64,000 nucleotides of DNA from Paenibacillus sacheonensis (GTDB taxonomy: Bacteria; Bacillota; Bacilli; Paenibacillales; Paenibacillaceae), in contig NZ_JAAAMU010000001.1 of the NCBI RefSeq assembly GCF_009909195.1, forward strand, positions 62,001-126,000, given 5' to 3'. The notes below the pieces were generated by a model that made no database searches, was not told where the DNA came from, and saw nothing but the letters and a program-made list of their open reading frames with translations. A program made the translations under genes and the position numbers. How positions within the stretch are numbered: position 1 is the first letter of the stretch; every line of letters starts with the position of its first letter. Below are positions 17,577 through 26,379 of this stretch, in pieces.

Positions 17577-18461
17577 ATGACCAAGCACGAATCTCCTAGC
17601 TATAAGCTATTTCTCGCGTTCAATTACGCGCTGCTCACAGCTATCTCGCTGCTCTGCATTTTTCCGTTGATTCACGTGCTGGCCATTTCGTTCAGCAGCA
17701 GCTCCGCCGCATCGGCCAACCTCGTCAAATTCTGGCCGGTGGGCTTCACGACCAAAGCTTACGAGTACGTATTGAACAAGCCCGAATTCATGACGGCGCT
17801 CGGCGTCTCGCTCAAACGCGTGATGCTCGGGGTCGTCATCAATATGGTGCTCACGATCTTGACGGCGTACCCGCTTGCGCGCGATCCCGAGAAATTCCGT
17901 CAGCGCAACGCATACGCGTGGTATTTCTTTATTACGATCCTGTTCAATACGGGCCTGATTCCTTGGTACATGACGATCAAGACGCTCGGATTGACGGACA
18001 GCCTCTGGGCGCTCGTCCTCTATGGCGCCGTGCCGGTCTTCAACGTCATCCTGCTCATGAACTTCTTTCGCCAGCTTCCAAAAGAGATCGAAGAATCGGC
18101 GTTTTTGGACGGCGCGGGCCATATGACGAACATGTGGCGCATCTTCGTGCCCCTGTCCGCGCCGTCGATCGCGACGCTGACGCTGTTCTGCATCGTCGGT
18201 CATTGGAACTCCTGGTTCGACGGGCTGATTCTGATGAACTTCCCGCAGCATTACCCGCTGCAGAGCTATTTGCAGACGGTCGTCGTGAACATCGACACCT
18301 CCCTGAAGTCCACGCGGGATATCGAACTGCTGTCCATCGTCAACGACCGGACGTCGCGCGCGGCCCAGATTTTCCTGGCGTCGTTCCCGATCATCGCCGT
18401 CTATCCGTTCCTGCAGCGGTTCTTCCTGCAGGGCATGACGCTGGGCAGCGTCAAAGGCTGA
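17577..18461 (+). CDS. ABC transporter permease, LplC/YtcP type
   Basis: A 294-residue permease paralogous to that at 3265, with the same SFSSSSAASANLVKFWPVGF segment and EAA loop EESAFLDGAGHMTNMWRIFVP. AGGAGGA is 6 bases before the ATG. With 14878 and 16651 it makes a complete importer except for the ATPase, which in such systems is usually a shared MsmX-type protein. Confidence 0.93.
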   Translation: MTKHESPSYKLFLAFNYALLTAISLLCIFPLIHVLAISFSSSSAASANLVKFWPVGFTTKAYEYVLNKPEFMTALGVSLKRVMLGVVINMVLTILTAYPLARDPEKFRQRNAYAWYFFITILFNTGLIPWYMTIKTLGLTDSLWALVLYGAVPVFNVILLMNFFRQLPKEIEESAFLDGAGHMTNMWRIFVPLSAPSIATLTLFCIVGHWNSWFDGLILMNFPQHYPLQSYLQTVVVNIDTSLKSTRDIELLSIVNDRTSRAAQIFLASFPIIAVYPFLQRFFLQGMTLGSVKG

Positions 18462-18480
18462 TTATTGGAGGGATAACCTA

Positions 18481-19200
18481 GTGGATTTGCATGGCAAAGT
18501 CGCCGTCATCACGGGCGGCGGCCGGGGAATCGGACGCCAAATCGCGCTCGATCTCGCGGCCTCCGGCTGCAGGACGGTCGTCGCCGCGCGAAGCGAAGCG
18601 GAATTGGACGAGGTTGCCGCGGCGATCGCGCGGACCGGCGGTCAAGCGCTGACGGTATGCGCCGACTTGAGCGAAGCCGCGGCCGTGGACCGGCTGGCGG
18701 ACGAAGCGATACGGGAGTTCGGCGCGATCGACATTCTGATCAACAACGCGGGCATTATCATTCCGAAGCCGCTGCTCGAGACGACGGACGAAGAATGGTA
18801 CGAGACGTTCGCGATCAACGTGGACGCGCTGTTCAAGCTAAGCAAGCGCGCGCTCGCCGACATGAAGCGGAGGCGGGCCGGCTACATCGTCAACCTGTCT
18901 TCCACGGTCGCGCTCGGCGTGCCGGCGCATCTGGCCGCGTACGGCGCATCCAAATGCGCCGTCGCCGGCTTGTCCGAGGCGCTGTACGAGACGGGCAAGG
19001 AATTCGGCGTAAAAGTCAGCACCGTATATCCCGGCATCACCGACACGAGAATGGTGCGGGACATCGGCGTGGCGAGCGCCCCGGCGGATTGGATGCTGCC
19101 GGAGGATATCTCAAATTGCGTCCTGTTCCTGCTGCGTACGAGCGAACGATGCGTTGTGCGCGAGCTCGTTCCTTGGTCGACCGGCTACGATAAAATATAG
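18481..19200 (+). CDS. Short-chain dehydrogenase/reductase (FabG-like)
   Basis: A 239-residue classical SDR. The NAD(P)-binding GGGRGIG motif is at residues 12-18, NNAG is present, the catalytic Ser lies in NLSSTVALG, and the YGASK Tyr-Lys pair is near 154-158. It starts with GTG, 8 bases after GGAGGG (18467-18472). Position between the permeases and a glycosidase suggests oxidation or reduction of a sugar from the imported glycan rather than fatty acid synthesis, but that is inference; the substrate cannot be read from the sequence. Confidence 0.88.
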   Translation: MDLHGKVAVITGGGRGIGRQIALDLAASGCRTVVAARSEAELDEVAAAIARTGGQALTVCADLSEAAAVDRLADEAIREFGAIDILINNAGIIIPKPLLETTDEEWYETFAINVDALFKLSKRALADMKRRRAGYIVNLSSTVALGVPAHLAAYGASKCAVAGLSEALYETGKEFGVKVSTVYPGITDTRMVRDIGVASAPADWMLPEDISNCVLFLLRTSERCVVRELVPWSTGYDKI

Positions 19201-19218
19201 AAGAGGGGAATCGGCTTC

Positions 19219-20772
19219 ATGAGATTGTTGAATATCGATATCGCGAACGCGAAGGGAAAGCACGACGCTTTCTATAAGACCTGCGTCAGCACGGGGCGCG
19301 CCAACACGCTGCTCAGAAGCGACCATCAGATGCATCTTGACCGCGGAGGCAAGGAGTGCGGGTTTCAATATTTAAGATTCCACGGCCTGTTCGACGACGA
19401 CATGGGCGTCTACAGGGAAGACAAGGACGGCAATCCGATCTACAGCTGGATGTACGTCGACGCCGTCTATGATTACATTCTCGATGCCGGCATGCGCCCG
19501 TTCGTCGAATTCGGCTTCATGCCCCAGGCGCTGGCGAGCGGAGACAAGACGGTCTTCTGGGAAGACAGCAACGTCACGCCGCCGAACGATTACGACAAGT
19601 GGTCCGCGTTGATTCGCGAGACCGTGCAACATTTCACGGACCGCTACGGCGAGGGCGAGGTAAAGCATTGGTTTTTCGAGGTGTGGAACGAGCCGGATCA
19701 GCATAATATGTTCTTTACCGCAGGCCTGGAAGAATACATCAAGCTTTACGAGACGTCCGCTCGCGCCGTTCGAAGCGTATCGCCTCATTATCGCGTGGGC
19801 GGTCCGGCTACGGCCGGCAATCCGGGCTGGATCGGCGGCTTGATCGAGCATTGCGTCCGGAACGGCGTACCGCTCGACTTTATTACGACGCACGCGTATT
19901 CCTGCCAGCCGGGAGAAAGCGGAGGGTCAAAGGAAGCGCCGTATACGGGGCCGGAGGGCGCCGTTCGGACGCCGGTCTGGTCGCCGGGCACGGGCTGGGC
20001 GCAGGACAATATGTATTACAAGCCGGACGGCGTTCTCGCCGAAGTGCTTCGCGCCAAAGCGGACATCGCGGCATCGTCGATGCCGGATTTGGACTTGTAT
20101 TTCACCGAGTTCGGGCTGACCTATCACTACTGGGATCCGCTTCGCGACTCCTACCACGCGGCCTCCTTCCTGCTGTCGCGGCTGAAAGCGGTGCAGGGCC
20201 ACGTCAAAGCGATGTCTTACTGCGAGATATCCGACGTGTTCGAAGAGGACGGTCCGCCGACCGGCCATTTCCATGGCGGGTTCGGTCTGATGAACCTGCA
20301 GGGCATCCGCAAGCCGGCCTATTTCGCTTACCGCTACCTGAATCTGCTCGGGGAGACCGCGCTCGCTTGCGAAGATACGGAAGCGTTCGCCTGCCGGGAC
20401 GAGAAAGGCGCGCAGGTGCTGTTCTGGGACTGCACCGTCCGCCAGGACGCGGAGAACAAACTGTACTACGGCAAGGAACAGCCGGCGCTGCCGGCAGGAC
20501 CGTCCAAAGTGGTCATCGCCGGACTCGAGCCGGGCGATTACGAGGTGTGCGTCTACCGCACGGGATACCGGAGCAACGATGCGTACACGGACTATTTGGA
20601 TCTCGATCCGAAGAGCACGCTGAGCAGGGAGCAGATCCGCCGCCTCGACGAGCGCAACGCCGGCCTGCCGGAGCATGTTCGCAAAGTGACGGTCGCGGAA
20701 GACCAACCATTCACGTACGAGACCGACATGCTGGAGAACGATGTCTGCCTCGTGACCTTGCACAAAATGTAA
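19219..20772 (+). CDS. GH39-family glycosidase (beta-xylosidase-like)
   Basis: A 517-residue cytoplasmic enzyme resembling family GH39. Glu near 158 in FEVWNEPDQ fits the acid/base and Glu near 297 in LYFTEFGLTYHYW fits the nucleophile. The N-terminal MRLLNIDIANAKGKHDAF to HFRYLRFHG-like region and the HGGFGLMNLQGIRKPAYFAYRYL-type C-terminal barrel strands fit the family, followed by a small beta domain. Known members cut beta-xylosides or alpha-iduronides with retention. It is the last gene of the operon and ends just before a strong stem-loop. Confidence 0.85.
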   Translation: MRLLNIDIANAKGKHDAFYKTCVSTGRANTLLRSDHQMHLDRGGKECGFQYLRFHGLFDDDMGVYREDKDGNPIYSWMYVDAVYDYILDAGMRPFVEFGFMPQALASGDKTVFWEDSNVTPPNDYDKWSALIRETVQHFTDRYGEGEVKHWFFEVWNEPDQHNMFFTAGLEEYIKLYETSARAVRSVSPHYRVGGPATAGNPGWIGGLIEHCVRNGVPLDFITTHAYSCQPGESGGSKEAPYTGPEGAVRTPVWSPGTGWAQDNMYYKPDGVLAEVLRAKADIAASSMPDLDLYFTEFGLTYHYWDPLRDSYHAASFLLSRLKAVQGHVKAMSYCEISDVFEEDGPPTGHFHGGFGLMNLQGIRKPAYFAYRYLNLLGETALACEDTEAFACRDEKGAQVLFWDCTVRQDAENKLYYGKEQPALPAGPSKVVIAGLEPGDYEVCVYRTGYRSNDAYTDYLDLDPKSTLSREQIRRLDERNAGLPEHVRKVTVAEDQPFTYETDMLENDVCLVTLHKM

Positions 20773-20776
20773 GTTT

Positions 20777-20815
20777 GACGAAAAGCGCCGACCCCAGGGG
20801 TCGGCGCTTTTCGTC
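20777..20815. terminator. Long bidirectional stem-loop after the GH39 operon
   Basis: A perfect 19-bp inverted repeat: GACGAAAAGCGCCGACCCC (20777-20795) pairs with 20797-20815 across a single A. The stem contains AAAA on one arm and TTTT on the other, so it can act as a terminator in both directions. Confidence 0.88.
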
Positions 20816-20916
20816 ATGCCCGCATTCTGCCTGACATTGACAACGCTATTATACTGCATGCACAATGGGATCATACGAAATTGAACTAGAAGTCAGTTAG
20901 AGTCCGGAGGATAATA

Positions 20917-21930
20917 ATGGTTACGCTTAGCGATATCGCAAAAAAAGCAAACGTTTCCGTGACAACCGTCTCGCGCGTCGTCAACTTCAACGATACGACC
21001 GTGTGCAGCGAAGAGATGCAGAAGCTGATCTGGTCGCTTGTCGGTTCCATGGGCTATAAAGCGAAGAAGAAGGCGGCGGGGACGAAGCAGGAGCCGCAGG
21101 GCAGCCGCAGTTACGCCATCGCTTACGTGCTCGGTTTATCGTCCTATGCCATGCAGCAATCGTACGGCTATCAAATTATTAAAGGCATCGAGTCGGAAAC
21201 GATCCGCCGCGGAATCGACATCTCGTTCACCTGTCTGAATTTGAGTTTGTACACACCGGAGGCGCTCGGAGAAAGGCTGGAAGCCGCGGGCGTGGAGGCC
21301 GTCATCTGGGTTGCCGGAACGGAAGAACAGTACTTCGAGGTCATGAACAGACTCGGAATCATGATAACGATCGCCGGCATCGAGCCCGGCTTTTATCCCG
21401 AATACGCAGACTACGTGGGAATCGACTTCTACACGGAAACGCTGCATTGGATGAAAACGCGCTTGGTCAACCGATTCGAACGCGTCGGGTACATCGGACC
21501 CAAGCAGTACGCGCGTTACGAGGCGTTCTCCGACGCTCATGCCGTGCTGGGCAAAACGCTGCGCGAAGAACATGTCATCCAGCTTGACGAATGGGAGATG
21601 GAAGATTCGAAAGCGGTCATGCTCGACTATCTGACTCGAACCGAACGTCTGCCGGACGCCATCTTCGCGGCAAGCGACGCCATCGCCTTAGGCGCGATGG
21701 TCGTCTTGAAGGGTCGGGGCATCCGCATACCCGAGGATATTCGCATCATGGGCTTCGACAACAGCGAGATGGCGAGCTACTTCGTGCCGGACTTGACGAC
21801 CATCGAGGTGCCGACGTTCAAGATCGGCGTGATGGCGGTGCAGGCCGCCCTGTCCAAGCTGAACGGCGAACGCGATTTCGCGGTCCGCTTTTTCTTCCCG
21901 ACCCAGTTCATCGAGCGGCAGTCCTTATAA
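20917..21930 (+). CDS. LacI-family transcriptional regulator (paralogue 1)
   Basis: A 337-residue repressor-type regulator. Residues 1-50 form the LacI helix-turn-helix (TLSDIAKKANVSVTTVSRVVN) followed by an unusual hinge with CSEEMQKLIWSLVGSMGY; the rest is a periplasmic-binding-protein-like effector domain. CCGGAGGA precedes the ATG. It is paralogous to the regulator at 24103: the two share most of the DNA-binding segment and end alike (ALSKLNGERDF and ALSKMKGERDY). It probably controls the GH110-like gene between them and perhaps the cluster from 25246. Confidence 0.93.
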   Translation: MVTLSDIAKKANVSVTTVSRVVNFNDTTVCSEEMQKLIWSLVGSMGYKAKKKAAGTKQEPQGSRSYAIAYVLGLSSYAMQQSYGYQIIKGIESETIRRGIDISFTCLNLSLYTPEALGERLEAAGVEAVIWVAGTEEQYFEVMNRLGIMITIAGIEPGFYPEYADYVGIDFYTETLHWMKTRLVNRFERVGYIGPKQYARYEAFSDAHAVLGKTLREEHVIQLDEWEMEDSKAVMLDYLTRTERLPDAIFAASDAIALGAMVVLKGRGIRIPEDIRIMGFDNSEMASYFVPDLTTIEVPTFKIGVMAVQAALSKLNGERDFAVRFFFPTQFIERQSL

Positions 21931-22065
21931 CGGGCTAACGTTTATTTCATGCTCGATAATAGTCCCTGATCACAGGCCTGTTCCTCGATATGAGTCTGGA
22001 GTCGTGATAGCAGACCTGATAGCAGACTTCATAGCAGCCTTCACCGGCTTTTGGCTGTACCCGAG

Positions 22066-22096
22066 CCGCCGCTTCCATTGCGAAGCGGCGGTTTTT
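22066..22096 (+). terminator. Rho-independent terminator after LacI regulator 1
   Basis: CCGCCGCTT (22066-22074) pairs perfectly with AAGCGGCGG (22083-22091) around an 8-nt loop, followed by TTTTT. Confidence 0.85.
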
Positions 22097-22220
22097 GCGT
22101 TGCGCGGCTAAGGGCCGGCATGACAGGAAAGCGGCTGCAATACGCGGAGAAGGGAGGAATTAAAGCACAAAACGATATCATCATCGTGAGTAATTAAAGT
22201 AAAAATATTTCTTGATTTAA

Positions 22221-22245
22221 AGTATAATTAATACTATCTTTATAG
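22221..22245. promoter_or_regulatory. Candidate operator/promoter of the GH110-like gene
   Basis: Two overlapping inverted repeats occur in the AT-rich leader: AGTAT and ATACT (22221-22225 and 22231-22235), and CTATCTTTATAG (22234-22245). A TTGATT at 22212-22217 could serve as a -35 box with a -10 around 22235-22240. LacI-type regulators flank this gene, so one of these palindromes is a reasonable operator candidate. AT-rich DNA produces such palindromes by chance, hence the low confidence. Confidence 0.35.
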
Positions 22246-22297
22246 TGAATTACATTCATTTTGCTCATTAGGTTTCTTATGAAATGGAGAGATGTCG

Positions 22298-24037
22298 TTG
22301 AACGTAATGGTCGAGTCATTCGGATTGAAGCCGAACCAGGAGGAGGATGCCACGCTTGCGGTGCTGCAGGCCATCGAGCACTGCCGCGGCATTGGCGGCG
22401 CCACGCTCACGTTCGCCGAAGGAGAATATCACTTCTGGCCGGATAAGGCGGTCGAGCGTCAGTATTACGTTTCCAATCACGATCAGGAGAAAACGAGGAA
22501 GATCGCCTTTCCGCTGCTCGGCATGACCGGCTTCACGCTGGACGGACAAGGCGCAACGTTTATCATGCACGGGCTGACGACGCCTTTTGTCATCGACGGG
22601 TCTTCGGATATCGCGCTCAAGAACTTCGCGATCGATTATAAGCGCCCCACGCTATCGCAGGGCATGGTCGTTCACGCCGATGCCGCGGGCTTCGCGGTCA
22701 GCATACCCGACGATTATCCGTATGCCGTGCGCGGCGGGGAACTGATCGCGATCGGCGAGGGCTGGGAAGAACCGGTGACCGGCATCATCGTGATGGATCC
22801 GCGGACGAAAGCGTCGAAGTTCCGCTCGGGCGACAGCCTGATGTGGGACGGCTACAAGGAAGGCCGCGTCGAGGCGATCGGCGAAGGTCTCGTCCGCTGG
22901 AGCGGATTCACGCATTTTGCGCCCGAGCGCGGCGACGTCCTGCTGCTTCAAGCCGGGCATCGGGACTGCCCCGGCATTTTCATTACGGACAGTCGGGACG
23001 TAAGCATCGCGTTCGTCGATCTGCATGCCAGCGCCGGCATGGGGGTTATCGCGCAAAAATCGGAAAACCTGCGGCTGTCCGCCTTCAACGTCACGCCCCG
23101 TCCGGGCTCGGGACGCTTGTTCAGCGCCTCTGCCGACGCCTGTCATTTCGTCAACTGCAAGGGGTTCATCGAGATCGAGAACTGCCTGTTCGAGAACCAA
23201 ATGGACGATCCGTGCAACGTGCACGGCATCTATGCGCAAATCGCCGAACGCCGCGGCGATGAGCTTCTCTGCCGGCTTGTCCATCCGCAGCAGAGGGGAG
23301 TCGAGGTGCTTGGCGAGGGAGACCGGGTGAGGCTGATCCGCCGCGACTCGCTGCTGCCGTTCTTCGAGACGACGGTGGCATCCGTTCGCCGGATCAATGC
23401 CGAATACATGCTGGTCGAATTGGAAGCGAGGCTGCCGGCGGATATCCGCGGCGGGGACGCGATCGAGAACCTCTCCTGGACGCCGAATCTTCATATCCAC
23501 GGCTGCGTCGCCAAAGCAAACCGGGCCCGCGGTTTCCTCATCACGACATCCGGCGACGTGCTGTTCGAGGACAACTTCGTCTGCACGCCGGGCTCGGCGC
23601 TCAAGCTGTCCGGCGATGCGAACTACTGGTTCGAATCGGGCGCCCTGCGCAGCGTAGCGATCCGGAACAACGTGTTCGAAGACTGCAATTACGGGTATCC
23701 GTTTTGGGGGAAAGGGACGATCGATATCGATCCGGAGATCGAAAAGCCTGAATCGTACGAGGGCTATTACCATTCCGGCATCGTGATTGAAAACAACCTG
23801 TTCCGGACGTTCCATCCCGTCCTGTTGTCCGGACATTCCGTCGACGGCTTGAGCTTCAGGGATAACGACATCGAACGGACGAGCACGTATCCGAAGCCTA
23901 ATCATCTTCCCTATGCGGTCGATTTAAAGGCCTGCGACAACGTCGAAATCGACGGCAACCGGGTCGCGGGCGGCGTTCTGACCTGCCGGATCAACGGAAA
24001 CGAAGCCGCGCAGCCGCTCGTGCGAGCGGAAAGCTGA
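22298..24037 (+). CDS. GH110-like right-handed beta-helix glycosidase, cytoplasmic
   Basis: A protein of about 579 residues with no signal peptide. Its early YHFWPDKAVERQYYVSNHDQ region resembles GH110 alpha-1,3-galactosidases, and the rest is a parallel beta-helix with runs such as GFIEIENCLFENQMDDPCNVHG and SGDVLFEDNFV. Known GH110 enzymes invert alpha-1,3-galactosides such as blood group B structures. ATG 22292 is only one base after GGAGAG (22285-22290), so TTG 22298 is the better start; the difference is two residues. The beta-helix part is recognisably related to the surface protein at 41815. Substrate specificity is inferred only from family. Confidence 0.75.
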   Translation: MNVMVESFGLKPNQEEDATLAVLQAIEHCRGIGGATLTFAEGEYHFWPDKAVERQYYVSNHDQEKTRKIAFPLLGMTGFTLDGQGATFIMHGLTTPFVIDGSSDIALKNFAIDYKRPTLSQGMVVHADAAGFAVSIPDDYPYAVRGGELIAIGEGWEEPVTGIIVMDPRTKASKFRSGDSLMWDGYKEGRVEAIGEGLVRWSGFTHFAPERGDVLLLQAGHRDCPGIFITDSRDVSIAFVDLHASAGMGVIAQKSENLRLSAFNVTPRPGSGRLFSASADACHFVNCKGFIEIENCLFENQMDDPCNVHGIYAQIAERRGDELLCRLVHPQQRGVEVLGEGDRVRLIRRDSLLPFFETTVASVRRINAEYMLVELEARLPADIRGGDAIENLSWTPNLHIHGCVAKANRARGFLITTSGDVLFEDNFVCTPGSALKLSGDANYWFESGALRSVAIRNNVFEDCNYGYPFWGKGTIDIDPEIEKPESYEGYYHSGIVIENNLFRTFHPVLLSGHSVDGLSFRDNDIERTSTYPKPNHLPYAVDLKACDNVEIDGNRVAGGVLTCRINGNEAAQPLVRAES

Positions 24038-24102
24038 TGGCGGCGATCGGATGTCGCTCAGGACCGGATGACGGGAATGAAATTATGGCTTGAGGTGGAT
24101 AA

Positions 24103-25113
24103 ATGGTAACGCTTAAGGACATTGCGAAGAAGGCCAACGTATCCGTCACCACGATCTCGAAGGTCGTCAATCATCACGATACGAGCGTGTGCAGCGAAGA
24201 AACCCAGCAGCTGATCTGGTCGCTGGTGGCAGAGATGGGTTACAGGACAAGGCGGAGGAACGATCGAGGCGCCGCGGCGAATGCAGCTCCCGCGTATCGA
24301 ATGGCTTACGTGATCGGCATGCCCAATTATGCCTTGTCCGGCACGTATACCTACCAGATCATCCAGGGCATCGAGACGGAGGCGTTCAAACGAGGCGTCT
24401 CCATGGTGTTCACCTGCATGAACCTGAGCCTCTACTCGCCCAGATCGTTGTGCGATAAGCTGCGCGAGATGGAAGTATCGGCCGTGATATGGGTAGCGGG
24501 TTCCGAAGGAAAGTATTTCTCGATGCTGAAGCAGCACGACATTCACGTCGTCGTGGCGGGCATCGAGCCGGACTTGATTCCCGACTATATCGATTACGTC
24601 GGCATCAATTTCTATGCAGACACGCTGCATTGGCTGCGGACCGCCGTATTCAACCGGTTCGCCGACGTCGGCTACATCGGCCCCAGCTCGCAGGCGCGCT
24701 TCGAGGCCTACAGGGATATTCATCTGCTGCTCGGCTTGACATATCGCGAGGAATGTCTCATCGACCTGGACGAGTACGACGTAGAGCAGGCCAAAGCGGC
24801 GGTAACGGGGCTTGTGAAGAGCGGCACCAAGCTGCCGGAGGTATTCTTCGCCGCCAGCGACGCGATCGGGATCGGCGCATTGAACGCGCTGCAGTCGATG
24901 GGCATCGCCGTCCCGGGGCAAGTAAGGGTATTCGGGTTCGATAACATCGACATGGCCAATTATGTCTCGCCGGGACTGACGACGATCGGCGTGCCCGCTT
25001 TCCAGATCGGCGCCCATGCGGTGAACGCCGCCCTCTCGAAGATGAAGGGCGAGCGCGACTATACGCTGCATCATATTTTTCCGACGCGATTCGTGGAACG
25101 GGATTCGCTGTAG
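24103..25113 (+). CDS. LacI-family transcriptional regulator (paralogue 2)
   Basis: A 336-residue LacI-type regulator with helix-turn-helix TLKDIAKKANVSVTTISKVVN, the same unusual CSEETQQLIWSLVAEMGY hinge as the regulator at 20917, and a full effector-binding domain (SDAIGIGALNALQSMGIAVP, then DNIDMANYVSPGLTTIGVP). GAGGTGG precedes the ATG. It lies directly upstream of the big importer cluster, whose promoter has a palindrome at 25192-25204, so it is the prime candidate for its regulator. Confidence 0.93.
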   Translation: MVTLKDIAKKANVSVTTISKVVNHHDTSVCSEETQQLIWSLVAEMGYRTRRRNDRGAAANAAPAYRMAYVIGMPNYALSGTYTYQIIQGIETEAFKRGVSMVFTCMNLSLYSPRSLCDKLREMEVSAVIWVAGSEGKYFSMLKQHDIHVVVAGIEPDLIPDYIDYVGINFYADTLHWLRTAVFNRFADVGYIGPSSQARFEAYRDIHLLLGLTYREECLIDLDEYDVEQAKAAVTGLVKSGTKLPEVFFAASDAIGIGALNALQSMGIAVPGQVRVFGFDNIDMANYVSPGLTTIGVPAFQIGAHAVNAALSKMKGERDYTLHHIFPTRFVERDSL

Positions 25114-25178
25114 CTGTGGGGGAAACAGGGTTAATTAATTTAATAAACTATAAATACAAATTTTATACAAAAATTAAA

Positions 25179-25207
25179 TTGACTTTTTAATCTATAAATT
25201 ATAGTAT
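25179..25207 (+). promoter_or_regulatory. Promoter with palindromic operator before the dual-importer cluster
   Basis: TTGACT (25179-25184) is followed after 17 bases by TAGTAT (25202-25207); TATAGT at 25200 is an alternative -10 with 15-base spacing. CTATAAATTATAG (25192-25204) is a perfect 13-base palindrome inside the promoter, a position where a LacI-type repressor would block transcription. A second palindromic stretch (TATAAA then TTTATA, about 25150-25168) lies just upstream. Confidence 0.55.
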
Positions 25208-25245
25208 TTTCTTGTAAATAAGTTTGGGCTTCCAGGAGGGATCCT

Positions 25246-26379
25246 ATGGCTAGCGTATCGTTCCGACATGTTTTCAAAACGTATCGTTCGGAGAAGAAAC
25301 CGTCGGTCGACGATTTTAATCTCGAGATAGCGGATGGCGAGTTCCTCGTGCTGGTCGGCCCGTCGGGCTGCGGCAAGACGACGACCCTGCGGATGCTTTC
25401 CGGGCTCGAGGATATATCGGACGGCGAGATTTATATCGGAGACCGCTACATCAATTACGTATCGCCGAAGGATCGGGATATTGCGATGGTTTTCCAGAAC
25501 TACGCCCTCTACCCGAATTTGACGGTTTACGAGAATATGGCGCTCGGTCTCAAGCTCAGGAAGACCGCGAAGCACGAGATCGACATGCGGGTGAAGAAGG
25601 CGGCGCGCATCCTCGAAATCACGAATTACCTCGACAAGAAGCCGGGCCAGCTCTCCGGCGGGCAGAAGCAGCGGGTTGCGCTCGGCAGGGCCATCGTGCG
25701 CGAGCCGAAAGTGTTTCTGATGGATGAGCCGCTGTCCAATCTGGACGCCAAGCTGCGCGCCCAGACGAGAGCGGAGCTGATCCGGCTTCATCGGGAGCTT
25801 GGGACGACGACCGTGTACGTGACCCACGACCAGACGGAAGCGATGACGATGGGGACGCGAATCGTCGTCATGAAGGACGGCGTCATCCAGCAGGCGGATA
25901 CGCCGCAGCGCATCTACCGGCATCCGGCCAATCTGTTCGTCGCCGGCTTCATCGGATCGCCGGCCATGAATTTCATCGAAGGCGGCATTGCGGAGAGCGA
26001 GGGCCGCATGTATTTCAACAACAAGCGGCTGCGGCTGCGCATTCCCGAGAGCTTCTATCCCTCGCTGCGCGAAGCGCCGTCGCTGCGCAGCGTCGTCCTG
26101 GGCATCCGGCCCGAGCATATCGTCAGCGACCCGGCTTGGCTGCAGCATTTCGACAATAAAGTAAGCGCTTTAATCGACATCAAAGAGCTCATGGGCGCGG
26201 ATACGTATTTGTACTTGAACGTCGGGGAGACGAATCTGGTGGCCAGGGTCGACGACGCGGAGGACGGCTTCGAATTGAAATCCGCCGTCGAGGTCGGCTT
26301 CCAGATGGAGAAGGCCCATTTCTTCGACGCGGCGACCGGCGCGAATCTAAGCGCGGATAGCCTGCGAGGGCAGCCATGA
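25246..26379 (+). CDS. MsmX/UgpC-type ABC transporter ATP-binding protein
   Basis: A 377-residue cytoplasmic ATPase that powers carbohydrate importers. Walker [10 protein letters not shown] is near residue 38, the Q-loop is in [13 protein letters not shown], the signature LSGGQKQR is near 136, Walker [15 protein letters not shown] near 159, and the switch His is in [10 protein letters not shown]. The C-terminal 130 residues form the regulatory beta domain. AGGAGGG precedes the ATG. It is the only sugar-importer ATPase in the window, while four permease pairs are present, so it may serve several of them, as MsmX does in Bacillus subtilis. It overlaps the next gene by ATGA. Confidence 0.95.
   Translation: MASVSFRHVFKTYRSEKKPSVDDFNLEIADGEFLVLVGPSGCGKTTTLRMLSGLEDISDGEIYIGDRYINYVSPKDRDIAMVFQNYALYPNLTVYENMALGLKLRKTAKHEIDMRVKKAARILEITNYLDKKPGQLSGGQKQRVALGRAIVREPKVFLMDEPLSNLDAKLRAQTRAELIRLHRELGTTTVYVTHDQTEAMTMGTRIVVMKDGVIQQADTPQRIYRHPANLFVAGFIGSPAMNFIEGGIAESEGRMYFNNKRLRLRIPESFYPSLREAPSLRSVVLGIRPEHIVSDPAWLQHFDNKVSALIDIKELMGADTYLYLNVGETNLVARVDDAEDGFELKSAVEVGFQMEKAHFFDAATGANLSADSLRGQP

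Larger units (their letters stand above)
21931..22297. other. Intergenic region with terminator and AT-rich leader
   Basis: It holds three imperfect 12-base direct repeats (GATAGCAGACCT, GATAGCAGACTT, CATAGCAGCCTT, about 22011-22046), a terminator at 22066-22096, a cre-like ACAAAACGATATCA (22167-22180, 12 of 14 matches), and an AT-rich stretch at 22195-22260 that must carry the promoter of the GH110-like gene. Confidence 0.55.

Noticed and set aside
26160-26176. Cre-like AAGCGCTTT inside the ATPase gene
   Set aside because: It lies deep in the coding region with mismatched flanks and no promoter nearby; likely chance.
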